29,760 nt of DNA from an uncultured Mycoplasmatota bacterium (GTDB lineage Bacteria > Bacillota_I > Bacilli_A > RF39 > UBA660), in the NCBI GenBank assembly GCA_900546745.1, contig URDT01000015.1, positions 1 to 29,760 on the forward strand. The letters are read 5' to 3'. The notes beneath the pieces are model-generated. The model saw only the letters and a program-made list of their open reading frames with translations. It had not been told where the DNA came from and made no database searches. Numbering within the stretch: the first letter of the stretch is position 1; each line of letters begins with the position of its first letter. The translations under genes were made by a program, and so were the position numbers. Below, piece after piece: positions 15,939-23,762 of this stretch.

Positions 15939-16331
15939 TTATTTGCTACATTTCTTACAGATACCTTTTATTATTATATTTACATTATCAACTTTAAATG
16001 AATGATTTTTTAAAACATGATTTGTAAAATCATTTATACAATCACAATCAACATGAGTAATAGAACCACATTTATCACATTTTAGATAAAAATGATTATC
16101 ACATTGACATTCATCTAAATATTGATAGTGAACAACATTATTATAATCTATTGATTTTTTTATTTTACCTTCTTCTACTAGTTTTGAAATTGTTCTATAA
16201 ATTGTTGTTAGACCAACATTTTGATTTAACTTTTCATAGATTTATTTTATAGTAAAATCGTTTTTAAAATTCTTAATTACATCTAAAATCAGTTCTTTTT
16301 GTCGTGTTTTATAAGTTTCATTTCTAGACAT
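15939..16331 (-). pseudogene. Fur/Zur-family regulator with an internal stop codon
   Basis: 130-codon frame from ATG 16331: MSRNETYKTRQKELILDVIK, winged-helix part NVGLTTIYRTISKLVEEGKI, metal site HYQYLDECQCDNHFYLKCDK, and a structural zinc site CDKCG plus CKKC near the end. Everything is family-like except codon 30, TAA at 16242-16244, where the family has a Glu-like residue before IYEKL (GAA to TAA is one change). No plausible restart follows, so a full protein would need readthrough. Heads the operon with the Cys/His-rich protein and the lipoprotein. Zur is favoured over Fur or PerR by neighbours only. Confidence 0.85.
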
Positions 16332-16383
16332 ATTCTTTATCACTTCTTCCAATATAAAAATCTTTTTCATTTTCAATAATTTC

Positions 16384-16420
16384 AAAAAAAAAATTACCAC
16401 ATGAAATTATATGATAATTT
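16384..16420 (-). terminator. Terminator after the YibE/F pair
   Basis: AAATTACC (16391-16398) pairs with GATAATTT (16413-16420, one G-U) and is followed on the minus strand by a run of about ten T. Confidence 0.6.
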
Positions 16421-16429
16421 TAAATTAAC

Positions 16430-17185
16430 TTAATTATTTTTGCTATCTTTTTTTAGTGTTTCCGTTGTAATATATGCAGTTATAGGTATAACTATAATAC
16501 AGCCTACTGCACTAAATAATATTTTAATCATTTCTGAAACAAACGTCTTTGCATTTACAATTTCTAAAAATGAATAATCTCCTTTATAAAACCAGATCAA
16601 TAATGTCATGAATTCACCTAAAAAGGCAAACATCAAAGTATTATTTGTTGTGCATAATATATCTTTTCCTATATTCATTCCTGATAAAAATAAATCTTTT
16701 TTTGACAAGTTTTTATTATTATCATAAACCTCATATAATACAGATGAAATTGCTATTGAAGAATCAACCGTTGCTCCAATTAAACTAATTAATATCATAG
16801 AAATTGCAATGTTAGTAAAATCTATTTTTACATCATAAGAAAACATATTTATCTCTTCATACGATTCGTATCCAAAACCAGCGATTCTTGATATTTTCGT
16901 TACAAAAAATATGAGAAATGATAATATAATTAGAACAATAATAACTGATTTCAAACTAGATTCTGTTTTTATATTTCTTTCATTTACATAATATAATATT
17001 ATATAACTTATTATAAAACAGCCTATTAAAGAACAAATTATAGGGTTTAATCCAATAGCAATTAAGTAAAAAATAATCATTAAAATAATAAAATTAAATA
17101 ATATAGATAAAAACAATTTTATTCCTCTTTTTATATCAATATAAATCATTAATAAAAATAATAAAATAATTAATATTATATTCAT
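16430..17185 (-). CDS. YibE/F-family membrane protein (second of pair)
   Basis: 251-residue integral membrane protein with about seven hydrophobic segments. The conserved core SLIGATVDSSIAISSVLYEV followed by MNIGKDILCTTNNTLMFAFL is the YibE/F (PF07907) pattern and is shared with its upstream partner. It lacks the extracytoplasmic N-terminal domain of the partner, so it corresponds to the shorter (YibF-like) subunit. Its ATG overlaps the partner's stop by 4 bp (ATGA), so the two are coupled and probably form one complex. Function of the family is not established; transport is usually presumed. Confidence 0.8.
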   Translation of the reverse strand: MNIILIILLFLLMIYIDIKRGIKLFLSILFNFIILMIIFYLIAIGLNPIICSLIGCFIISYIILYYVNERNIKTESSLKSVIIVLIILSFLIFFVTKISRIAGFGYESYEEINMFSYDVKIDFTNIAISMILISLIGATVDSSIAISSVLYEVYDNNKNLSKKDLFLSGMNIGKDILCTTNNTLMFAFLGEFMTLLIWFYKGDYSFLEIVNAKTFVSEMIKILFSAVGCIIVIPITAYITTETLKKDSKNN

Positions 17186-18240
17186 TTTACCCCTCTTTTC
17201 ATCAATTTAATTGATATATGTGCTGATACAGGAATAGTTAAAACAATACCAATGCTACCAATTAAAAATCTAGTTAATTCTAATGTAAAATTACTTGAAA
17301 TATAATTGTACATTGAAAATCCATTGCGTAATGCCAACACAAAAATAGGAAGACCTGAACATAAATAAGTAAAAAACAAAACATTACTCATTGTACTCAT
17401 TATATCTTTACCTATTTCTCTAGCAGATTTTTTCAAATTTTTGACAGATATATTATTGTCTTTTTGAATCAGTTCCGATATAGCAGATGAAATTGTAATT
17501 GCTACATCCATAATTGCCCCTGTTGATCCGATTAATAGTTCTGGTAATATAATATCTTCAATAGGAACAGTTAAAAATGATAATTCATTGAAATTTATCC
17601 CTTTATAACCAGTAAAATTTATAATAATCACAATTGTAATAAGCATTACTAATGTTGATATAATTACAGAAATGATTGCCGATAATGTTTTCTTGTTAAA
17701 TCCACTGGCTAATATCAAAGAAATAATAGAAAAAATAATCATTTCTATTACACATAAAAATAATAAATTAATACCTTTAAAATATAAGGATAAACCAATA
17801 TAAAAAATTATTAAATTCAAAACAACACTTAACACAGACAACAATCCTTTATAAGAACCAACTATATAAAGTAAATTTAAAAATATGACAATCATTAAAG
17901 TTAAATAAAAATCTCTTTTTAATTCAATACCACTCGCATCTAGTATTATTTTGTCATTAACTTTGTATTTGTCTGTAACAACAGATGAATAAGATTCATC
18001 ATATGAGATGTTTTTTTCATTTCCTTTTTGGTTGCCATTGGTTATTATGCCAGTTATCTTTCTTGTATAGTATTTTTCTTCTAATCCTAATGAATTTTGA
18101 GATGTTTCTTCGTTAATTGTGTCGATTTTTGTTATTTTAATAATTTGATTAGAATATAAGAAATCATCATTATAAACAAAAACCAAAGAAATTATAGATA
18201 CTATAAATATTACAATAAAAATTTTTTTTGTATTAGACAT
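17182..18240 (-). CDS. YibE/F-family membrane protein (first of pair)
   Basis: About 352 residues. N-terminal anchor (residues 6-23), then an extracytoplasmic beta-rich domain of about 80 residues (TRKITGIITNGNQKG, YKVNDKIILDASG), then seven or eight membrane segments with GSTGAIMDVAITISSAISEL and REIGKDIMSTMSNVLFFTYL, the YibE/F signatures. The frame opens at 18261, but that ATG overlaps the -10 box; GGAAGTG is spaced for the ATG at 18240 (MSNTKK), which is preferred. Operon with the next gene. It sits inside the ftsW-flanked segment, so it may be cargo of the element. Confidence 0.82.
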   Translation of the reverse strand: MSNTKKIFIVIFIVSIISLVFVYNDDFLYSNQIIKITKIDTINEETSQNSLGLEEKYYTRKITGIITNGNQKGNEKNISYDESYSSVVTDKYKVNDKIILDASGIELKRDFYLTLMIVIFLNLLYIVGSYKGLLSVLSVVLNLIIFYIGLSLYFKGINLLFLCVIEMIIFSIISLILASGFNKKTLSAIISVIISTLVMLITIVIIINFTGYKGINFNELSFLTVPIEDIILPELLIGSTGAIMDVAITISSAISELIQKDNNISVKNLKKSAREIGKDIMSTMSNVLFFTYLCSGLPIFVLALRNGFSMYNYISSNFTLELTRFLIGSIGIVLTIPVSAHISIKLMKRGVK

Positions 18241-18259
18241 ATTATCACTTCCAATGTAC

Positions 18260-18268
18260 ATTATACCA
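18260..18268 (-). promoter_or_regulatory. Extended -10 promoter for the YibE/F pair
   Basis: The minus strand reads TGGTATAAT (TGnTATAAT) about 20 bp before the preferred start. No good -35. The remaining 18269-18516 is non-coding, with nothing clear except a partial ftsW-end-like motif near 18339. Confidence 0.5.
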
Positions 18269-18516
18269 TATTTATAAAATTTCTATAATCGTCTTACTTA
18301 ATTTAAAAATATTGTATTTATGTAAATTAAAATATTTATATCTTTGATATGAATCTACATAAACACCTCCATAATTCTTTTTTCATTTTTTATCTCCGAA
18401 TAGTTTAGTCGTTTACCACTATCCCTATTTTAAATATTGTAATCAGAAAATAACGCCTAGAAATGTTGCAATCTTTTCTCAATTCATATCCATCATTCAA
18501 ATTAAGTGATCAATAT

Positions 18517-18553
18517 AATCAAAAAGAGAATTTTATTAATTCTCTTTTTGATT
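18517..18553 (-). terminator. Long hairpin just after ftsW
   Basis: Perfect 16-bp stem AATCAAAAAGAGAATT/AATTCTCTTTTTGATT with a 5-nt loop, 2 bp beyond the ftsW stop. The T tail on the minus strand is poor, but the position fits the end of the division operon. The distal ftsW tail copy has no such hairpin. Confidence 0.6.
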
Positions 18554-18555
18554 AC

Positions 18556-19641
18556 TTATCTTTGATATCTACTAATATTTAAAACAATTCCCATTCCACA
18601 TAAGGTAATTAACAAACTAGATCCTCCGTAAGATAAGAATGGTAATGTTACTCCTGTTACAGGAATTAATCCTACTACTACCATTAAATTTAAAATTGCT
18701 TGAAAGGCTAATTCAAAGATGATACCAAAAGCTAAATATTTAGAAAATTTATCATTTGTATTTCTAGCAATTCGAAATCCTCTGATGATAATAATTAGAA
18801 ATAAACTGACTACAATTACTACCCCTATAAATCCAAATTCTTCACTAATAATAGAAAAGATAAAATCAGTTTGAGGCTCTGGTAGATAAAAATGTTTTTG
18901 TCTTGAATTTAAGAATCCATATCCAAATAGTCCTCCTGGTCCTATAGCGTATAAACTTTGAATAATTTGAAATCCACTTCCCAATGGATCACTCCAAGGG
19001 TTTAAAAAAGATAGTATTCGCTGTAAACGATAAGGTGCCACTAAAATTAATCCCACTACACCTAATGCTCCAATGGCACCTAATCCCATAAAAAATTTTA
19101 AGTCAACACCTGCTATAAATAATAATCCAATAATACTCATAACAATGATGACACCTGTCCCAAAATCAGGTTGTAACATAATAAGACCAAATACTAAAAA
19201 AGTTATTCCTAAAATCGGTAAAACACCCCGTTTAATATTTTTAATATCTCGTTCATTTTTAGTTAAGTACTTTGAAGTAAAAATAATTAATACTAATTTT
19301 GCTGCTTCACTTGGTTGAAGTCCAAAGGGACCTATTCCAAACCAACTCCGACTACCATTACGAACTGTTCCTATTCCTGGGATAATTACTAAAATTAATA
19401 ATATCAAAGCAAAGATTAAAAGAGCATTTGCTTTATCAAAATATTTGTGATAATCAATTTTACTAATAAAATACATCAAAATTAAACCGACGAAAAAAAA
19501 TAAAGCTTGATGTTTAACAAATTTATAAGGATCATTAAATTTATATTCTGCCCAAACATAAGAAGCGGAATAGACCATTACTATACCAAATATAGAAATT
19601 AAAAGAATAGAAATTAAAAGCACTATATCAATTTTTTTCAT
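18556..19641 (-). CDS. ftsW: Peptidoglycan glycosyltransferase FtsW
   Basis: SEDS-family polymerase that makes septal glycan strands from lipid II together with a class B PBP. About 361 residues with ten membrane segments. Family blocks: VYSAS near the start, GPFGLQPSEAAKLVLIIF, MLQPDFGTG, LPEPQTDFIFSIISEEFG and LPFLSYGGSSLLITL. The frame opens at 19671 inside mraY, but AAGGTGATC is spaced for the ATG at 19641 (MKKIDIVLL), giving a normal N-terminus and a 13-bp gap after mraY. Its last 91 bp before the stop are duplicated at 14422-14512. SpoVE in sporulating relatives is nearly the same, so ftsW versus spoVE is not decided. Confidence 0.93.
   Translation of the reverse strand: MKKIDIVLLISILLISIFGIVMVYSASYVWAEYKFNDPYKFVKHQALFFFVGLILMYFISKIDYHKYFDKANALLIFALILLILVIIPGIGTVRNGSRSWFGIGPFGLQPSEAAKLVLIIFTSKYLTKNERDIKNIKRGVLPILGITFLVFGLIMLQPDFGTGVIIVMSIIGLLFIAGVDLKFFMGLGAIGALGVVGLILVAPYRLQRILSFLNPWSDPLGSGFQIIQSLYAIGPGGLFGYGFLNSRQKHFYLPEPQTDFIFSIISEEFGFIGVVIVVSLFLIIIIRGFRIARNTNDKFSKYLAFGIIFELAFQAILNLMVVVGLIPVTGVTLPFLSYGGSSLLITLCGMGIVLNISRYQR
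18560..18650 (-). repeat. 3' end of ftsW, copy in the functional gene
   Basis: 91 bp identical to 14422-14512. The match breaks at CTTTGATAT on the stop side and AATGTTA on the other. It encodes the final 30 or so residues of FtsW. Confidence 0.92.
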
Positions 19642-19654
19642 ATGATCACCTTCA

Positions 19655-20647
19655 TTACAACCAAACACCATAAATAATTGCTAACATCGATCCTAGTAAT
19701 CCAACGATCCAAAATAATTTGACTATATCTCGTTCATTCCAACCTAATTTCTCAAAAGTATGATGAATTGGAGTCATTGGGAAAATCCTTTTACGTGTTA
19801 ATTTATAATAGTATCTTTGTATCACACAAGATAGTGTTTCCAAAACAAATACAATTCCAATTACAACTAATAGTAATTCATGTCTAGTTAAAATAGCAAT
19901 TGTACCCAAAGTCGCTCCTAAAGCCAATGATCCTGTATCTCCCATAAAAATCTTAGCAGGATTTACATTAAATACTAAAAATCCAAGTAATGCTCCTACT
20001 AAAGTAAAGCAAAACATAGCAATTTCTAAATAACCATCTAACCAACCGGTAGCTGCTGTAATAATTCCAAAGGTGAAAAAAGCAATTACAGAAAGTCCTG
20101 TTGCCAATCCATCTAAACCATCTGTTAAATTGACAGCATTACTACTTGCAATTAAAACAATTAAAATAAATAAGCCATAATACCATCCAATATCTAATTT
20201 AATATTGAAAGAATGAATCCAAAGTAATGGTTCGTTATTTGCAATCAAGAATAAATAAAAAAATATGATTGCTATAACAACTTGTAATAATAATTTTTGA
20301 GTTTCAGATAAACCATTATTACTATGTCTTTTGATAATTAAAAAGTCATCAATAAATCCAATAAGACTATATCCTATAAATGTGAAAATAACAATTAATA
20401 AATTATAACTAAGTTCTATTTTGTCAAAAAGATATAATATTGTCATAGGAATTAAAGTTGCTAAAACAAAAATAATTCCACCCATTGTAGGAGTATGTTT
20501 TTTACTCTCATGTCTTTCACTTAAATAAATACTTAAGTATTGATCAATCTTTAATTTTTGAAGAAATGGAATTAAAATAAGACCTAAAAATAAAGCAAAC
20601 AAAAAACCAATCATTGCAACTAATACAAATTTTGTCAGGATTAACAT
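19655..20647 (-). CDS. mraY: Phospho-N-acetylmuramoyl-pentapeptide transferase
   Basis: Integral membrane enzyme that makes lipid I from UDP-MurNAc-pentapeptide and undecaprenyl phosphate. 330 residues, ten membrane segments. Signature blocks: KKHTPTMGGIIF, the Asp pair in GFIDDFLIIKRHSNNGLS, NAVNLTDGLDGLATG with the catalytic Asp, NPAKIFMGDTGSLALG and TPIHHTFEKLGW. GGGAGGT ribosome site. Downstream neighbour is ftsW; upstream neighbour is a GGDEF gene where murE would be expected. murD, usually between mraY and ftsW in Bacilli, is missing. Confidence 0.97.
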   Translation of the reverse strand: MLILTKFVLVAMIGFLFALFLGLILIPFLQKLKIDQYLSIYLSERHESKKHTPTMGGIIFVLATLIPMTILYLFDKIELSYNLLIVIFTFIGYSLIGFIDDFLIIKRHSNNGLSETQKLLLQVVIAIIFFYLFLIANNEPLLWIHSFNIKLDIGWYYGLFILIVLIASSNAVNLTDGLDGLATGLSVIAFFTFGIITAATGWLDGYLEIAMFCFTLVGALLGFLVFNVNPAKIFMGDTGSLALGATLGTIAILTRHELLLVVIGIVFVLETLSCVIQRYYYKLTRKRIFPMTPIHHTFEKLGWNERDIVKLFWIVGLLGSMLAIIYGVWL

Positions 20648-20683
20648 AAAGACCTCCCATCTATTTAAATCATATTTAATTAT

Positions 20684-20710
20684 AAAAAAAAAATGTATCT
20701 TTAAGATACA
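20684..20710 (-). terminator. Terminator after the GGDEF gene
   Basis: TGTATC/GATACA stem with a TTTAA loop, followed on the minus strand by nine T. It includes the stop codon of the GGDEF gene and separates it from mraY. Confidence 0.65.
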
Positions 20711-21756
20711 ATTTTATTTCTACCATTGTTTTTGGCAATATATAAATTTTCATCGGCTTTTTTGATCAACGAATTTTTATTCATATTTTTATTAAATTCG
20801 CAAACTCCACCACTAATAGTAACTGTTTTTTTCATCTCTTTAATTTTTAGTTTTTCTTCTACTGATTTTCTAATTTTTTCAGCTAAGTTTTTACACTCAT
20901 TCAAATTCATATTTGGAGTAATTACTAAAAATTCTTCTCCACCATAACGAATAGCAACAGCGTTTTTAGGAATTATTTTTAAAATTATTTTAGAAAATTC
21001 TTTTAATACTTCGTCACCAACTGGATGTCCATATTGATCATTGATTGATTTAAAATAATCAATATCAAACATAATAATAGACATTTCAATGTTTGTACTA
21101 ATTAATTCATCTAAAAAATAATTCATATAATTTCGATTCCAAAGATTTGTAAGGGGATCTTTTAATGCAGCACTTCTTAATTCTTGATTAATTTTTTCTA
21201 AACTTTTTGCTTTTTCTTCATACATTTTCAAAATAATGGAAAAACAAATCATAATGGCTGTTGTTGAAATAATCAATTGAATTAGTAATGTTGTATAAAG
21301 CATAATATCATTTTCTTGTAAGTTTAAAGAAGATATTACCACTCCATACAATAAAGTTTCTAGAAATAAAAAGAATACTTCTTCCTTCTTATCAAAGCCT
21401 GTAATTGTAAAGATAATATTTAAAGTAAAATAAGAAAATACAGTTATTTTAGAAATACCTTGTAATATTAAAACCAATAAAATAATAAATAAATTACAAA
21501 TAAAAAACAATATAACTCGATAAGGATCTAGCTTCTTTTTACGGAAAGAAAGAGAAAAAACAAGAACTGTTAAAATCATGAAGATAATTTCTAAAGCTAA
21601 CCTCATTGGTTGAAAAGATAAATAATTTAAAATAATTGAACATATCAAGGCAAAGAAAAATAAACTGATACATTCTACCCAAAAAATCTTTAATTTAACG
21701 TCATATTTTGATTTATAAAAGCGATTCAAACAACTGTTTATTTTATTTATCATCAT
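20701..21756 (-). CDS. Membrane GGDEF-domain diguanylate cyclase
   Basis: Synthesises the second messenger c-di-GMP from two GTP. 351 residues: six predicted membrane segments (about 28-180), a short coiled linker and a C-terminal GGDEF domain. The domain has DPLTNLWNR (200-208), the metal Asp231 in FDIDYFKSIND and the active-site loop GGEEF at 272-276, so catalysis should be possible. The RxxD inhibitory site expected five residues upstream is absent (KNAV), so no classical product inhibition. It interrupts the division cluster between a PBP gene and mraY. A TATAAT hexamer at 21773-21778 is a possible promoter. No EAL or PilZ gene is nearby. Confidence 0.93.
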   Translation of the reverse strand: MMINKINSCLNRFYKSKYDVKLKIFWVECISLFFFALICSIILNYLSFQPMRLALEIIFMILTVLVFSLSFRKKKLDPYRVILFFICNLFIILLVLILQGISKITVFSYFTLNIIFTITGFDKKEEVFFLFLETLLYGVVISSLNLQENDIMLYTTLLIQLIISTTAIMICFSIILKMYEEKAKSLEKINQELRSAALKDPLTNLWNRNYMNYFLDELISTNIEMSIIMFDIDYFKSINDQYGHPVGDEVLKEFSKIILKIIPKNAVAIRYGGEEFLVITPNMNLNECKNLAEKIRKSVEEKLKIKEMKKTVTISGGVCEFNKNMNKNSLIKKADENLYIAKNNGRNKIVS

Positions 21757-21801
21757 TAATCACCATGAAGACATTATATATCATTAAATGATTTTGCGCA
21801 A

Positions 21802-23706
21802 CTAATTTAAAAACAATTTAACGGTTTCCCCTTCAAAAACACGTTCTCCAGATCGTGGTGTTTGATAAGATACTGTTTCGCCACTTCCTGAATATTCTAC
21901 TTTAAAACTTTTTAATTCTTTTATAGCATCTTTTAAGGTCATATTAGTTACATCTGGTACAGTAACATATTTTTTTTCATTATAATTATAATTTTTTTCA
22001 CTAGCGCCTTCTGGTTTTTGAATATTTAAAATATCAATCGCATCTAATAAAATATTTCTTACAATAGGTGCGGCAATTGTTCCTCCATATTGAGTAATTC
22101 CTTTTGCATTATCAATTGCTACATAAACAGTAATCTGAGGATCATTAGCTGGTAAGAAGCCAATAAATGATGTGATGTAATTACCAATTAAATAAGCTCC
22201 ATTTTCTACTTTTTGAGCAGTACCTGTTTTACCTCCTACACGATATCCATCAATAAAAGCGTTTCTACCTGTTCCGTTTGTAACAACACTTTCTAAGGCA
22301 TATCTTACTTGTTCACTAGTAGATTCACTAATTACCTTTCTGACAATTTTAGTATCATTTAGTTTTATTACACTATTGGTTTCAGGTTCATTAATACTTT
22401 TAACAATATAAGGTGTTAGTAAATTTCCTCCATTAATAGCAGCACTAATTGCTGTAATTTGTTGAATTGGTGTTACACTGACACCTTGACCAAATGATGT
22501 GGTAGCGAGTTCAACAGGACCAACTCGATCCAAATTAAATAGGATTCCCTTACTTTCTCCATTTAAATCAATTCCTGTTGGATTACCGAAACCAAATTTT
22601 TTGATATATTCAAACAATTTTTCTTTTCCTATTTTTTGTCCTAAGGATACAAAGCCTGGATTACAAGAATTTTCTACTACTTGTAAGTAAGTTTGTTGCC
22701 CATGTCCACCTGCTTTCCAACATTTGATTCTAGCATTTTCAACTGTTACACTTCCTCCATCATAAAAAGTATCATTATTCAAATCGACTAGTTTTTCTTC
22801 TAAGGCTGTAGCAAGTGTTATGATTTTGAAAGTTGAACCTGGTTCATAAGTAGACCAAATTGGTAGATTTCGATTAATCTCTTCTACGGTATAATTTTTA
22901 TAATTACTTGGAGAAAAATTAGGACGTGCTGACATCGCTAAAATCTCTCCTGTTTTAGGATCCATGGCAATTCCTAAGGCCTGATCTGGATTATATTTAC
23001 TTACAGCATTATCTAATTCTCTTTCTAAGACAGCTTGTAATTGATAATTAATCGTCAATGTTAAGTTCATGCCATCTTGAGGTTCTTCATAGCTTTCTTC
23101 AAGTTCTAATTTATTTCCTTTTGCATCAGATGTATATTTAATAGCACCATATTCACCTGTTAAATAACTATCATAAATTAATTCCAAGCCACTAAGACCT
23201 TGGTTATCAATTCCTACATATCCAATTGTATGAGAAAGCATAGAATCGTAGGGATAATAACGTTGAGATTCTTTAATTAAATACACTCCATCAAATTTTA
23301 AATTATTAATTTGGTCTGCTATTTCATAAGATAATCTTCTACCTTCTGGATGTACTCTTTCAATAGAAGCTTTTTTATTAACATGAGCATACATTTCATC
23401 ATAGGTAACATTTAATATTTCACTTAATTTTTGAGCTACAAGTTCTTTATTTTTAATTTGATTTGGTATTAAAACTAAGGATGTGGTCGTTTTATTATCT
23501 GCTAGAACAACTCCATTTCGATCATATATTTTTCCTCTATCTGCTTCCACTGGTAAATTTCTATTCCAAAGACTAGCTGCTAAAGAATTTAATTTTTTAT
23601 AACTGATTACTTGAATGTAGAATACTTTAAACATAATAACAATAAATAAAAAAATAATTCCTAATAATACAATTTTAATTCGAATATGAATATTTTTTGA
23701 AAACAT
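21802..23706 (-). CDS. Class B penicillin-binding protein with PASTA domain (SpoVD/PBP2 type)
   Basis: Septal-type transpeptidase, 634 residues. N-terminal membrane anchor (about 9-31), dimerisation domain with ADRGKIYDRNG, transpeptidase domain with STFK (Ser291, Lys294), SCN (347-349) and GGKTGTAQK (KTG at 493-495), and one C-terminal PASTA domain (about 573-634, VPDVTNMTLKDAIKELK). The GGTIAAPIVRNIL block is standard. SpoVD or FtsI/PBP2B role; two such genes in one cluster recall the pbpB-spoVD pair of Bacillus, and this one in the second position is more SpoVD-like. That would imply, not prove, sporulation ancestry. It follows the prepilin-like gene after a terminator. RBS AAGGAGGATC. Confidence 0.93.
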   Translation of the reverse strand: MFSKNIHIRIKIVLLGIIFLFIVIMFKVFYIQVISYKKLNSLAASLWNRNLPVEADRGKIYDRNGVVLADNKTTTSLVLIPNQIKNKELVAQKLSEILNVTYDEMYAHVNKKASIERVHPEGRRLSYEIADQINNLKFDGVYLIKESQRYYPYDSMLSHTIGYVGIDNQGLSGLELIYDSYLTGEYGAIKYTSDAKGNKLELEESYEEPQDGMNLTLTINYQLQAVLERELDNAVSKYNPDQALGIAMDPKTGEILAMSARPNFSPSNYKNYTVEEINRNLPIWSTYEPGSTFKIITLATALEEKLVDLNNDTFYDGGSVTVENARIKCWKAGGHGQQTYLQVVENSCNPGFVSLGQKIGKEKLFEYIKKFGFGNPTGIDLNGESKGILFNLDRVGPVELATTSFGQGVSVTPIQQITAISAAINGGNLLTPYIVKSINEPETNSVIKLNDTKIVRKVISESTSEQVRYALESVVTNGTGRNAFIDGYRVGGKTGTAQKVENGAYLIGNYITSFIGFLPANDPQITVYVAIDNAKGITQYGGTIAAPIVRNILLDAIDILNIQKPEGASEKNYNYNEKKYVTVPDVTNMTLKDAIKELKSFKVEYSGSGETVSYQTPRSGERVFEGETVKLFLN

Positions 23707-23737
23707 AAGGATCCTCCTTATTTCACTATATGAAAAA

Positions 23738-23762
23738 ATAAGAAAGCTTATGTTTCTTATTT
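23738..23762 (-). terminator. Terminator after the prepilin-like gene
   Basis: AATAAGAAA/TTTCTTATT stem (9 bp, 7-nt loop) followed on the minus strand by TTTTTC. The stop codon of the prepilin-like gene lies in the stem. Confidence 0.7.

Larger units (their letters stand above)
14422..18650. mobile_element. Probable decayed integrative element in the 3' end of ftsW
   Basis: A 4.2-kb segment bounded by two identical 91-bp direct copies of the ftsW 3' end, with a broken large serine recombinase next to the distal copy. That is the arrangement left when an element integrates into the end of a gene and restores the gene with its own copy of the end. Contents: recombinase relic, DUF1980-like lipoprotein, Cys/His-rich membrane protein, Fur-family pseudogene and two YibE/F proteins. 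The last genes may be cargo or separate acquisitions. The recombinase N-terminus is missing, so the element has lost DNA and cannot move by itself. Confidence 0.6.

Noticed and set aside
15939..16331. Stop-codon reassignment to explain the TAA in the Fur-family gene
   Set aside because: TAA ends many intact genes in the window (for example SDR, ftsW, rsmH neighbour mraZ), so it is a normal stop here.
18262..18516. Hidden small gene or RNA between the YibE/F pair and ftsW
   Set aside because: Short frames such as MKKELWRCLCRFISKI end quickly and have no family resemblance; no stable RNA fold or riboswitch pattern was recognised.
18517..18553. 16-bp perfect hairpin as an element-end inverted repeat
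   Set aside because: Its place 2 bp after the ftsW stop is better explained as a terminator, and no second copy was seen at the other edge.
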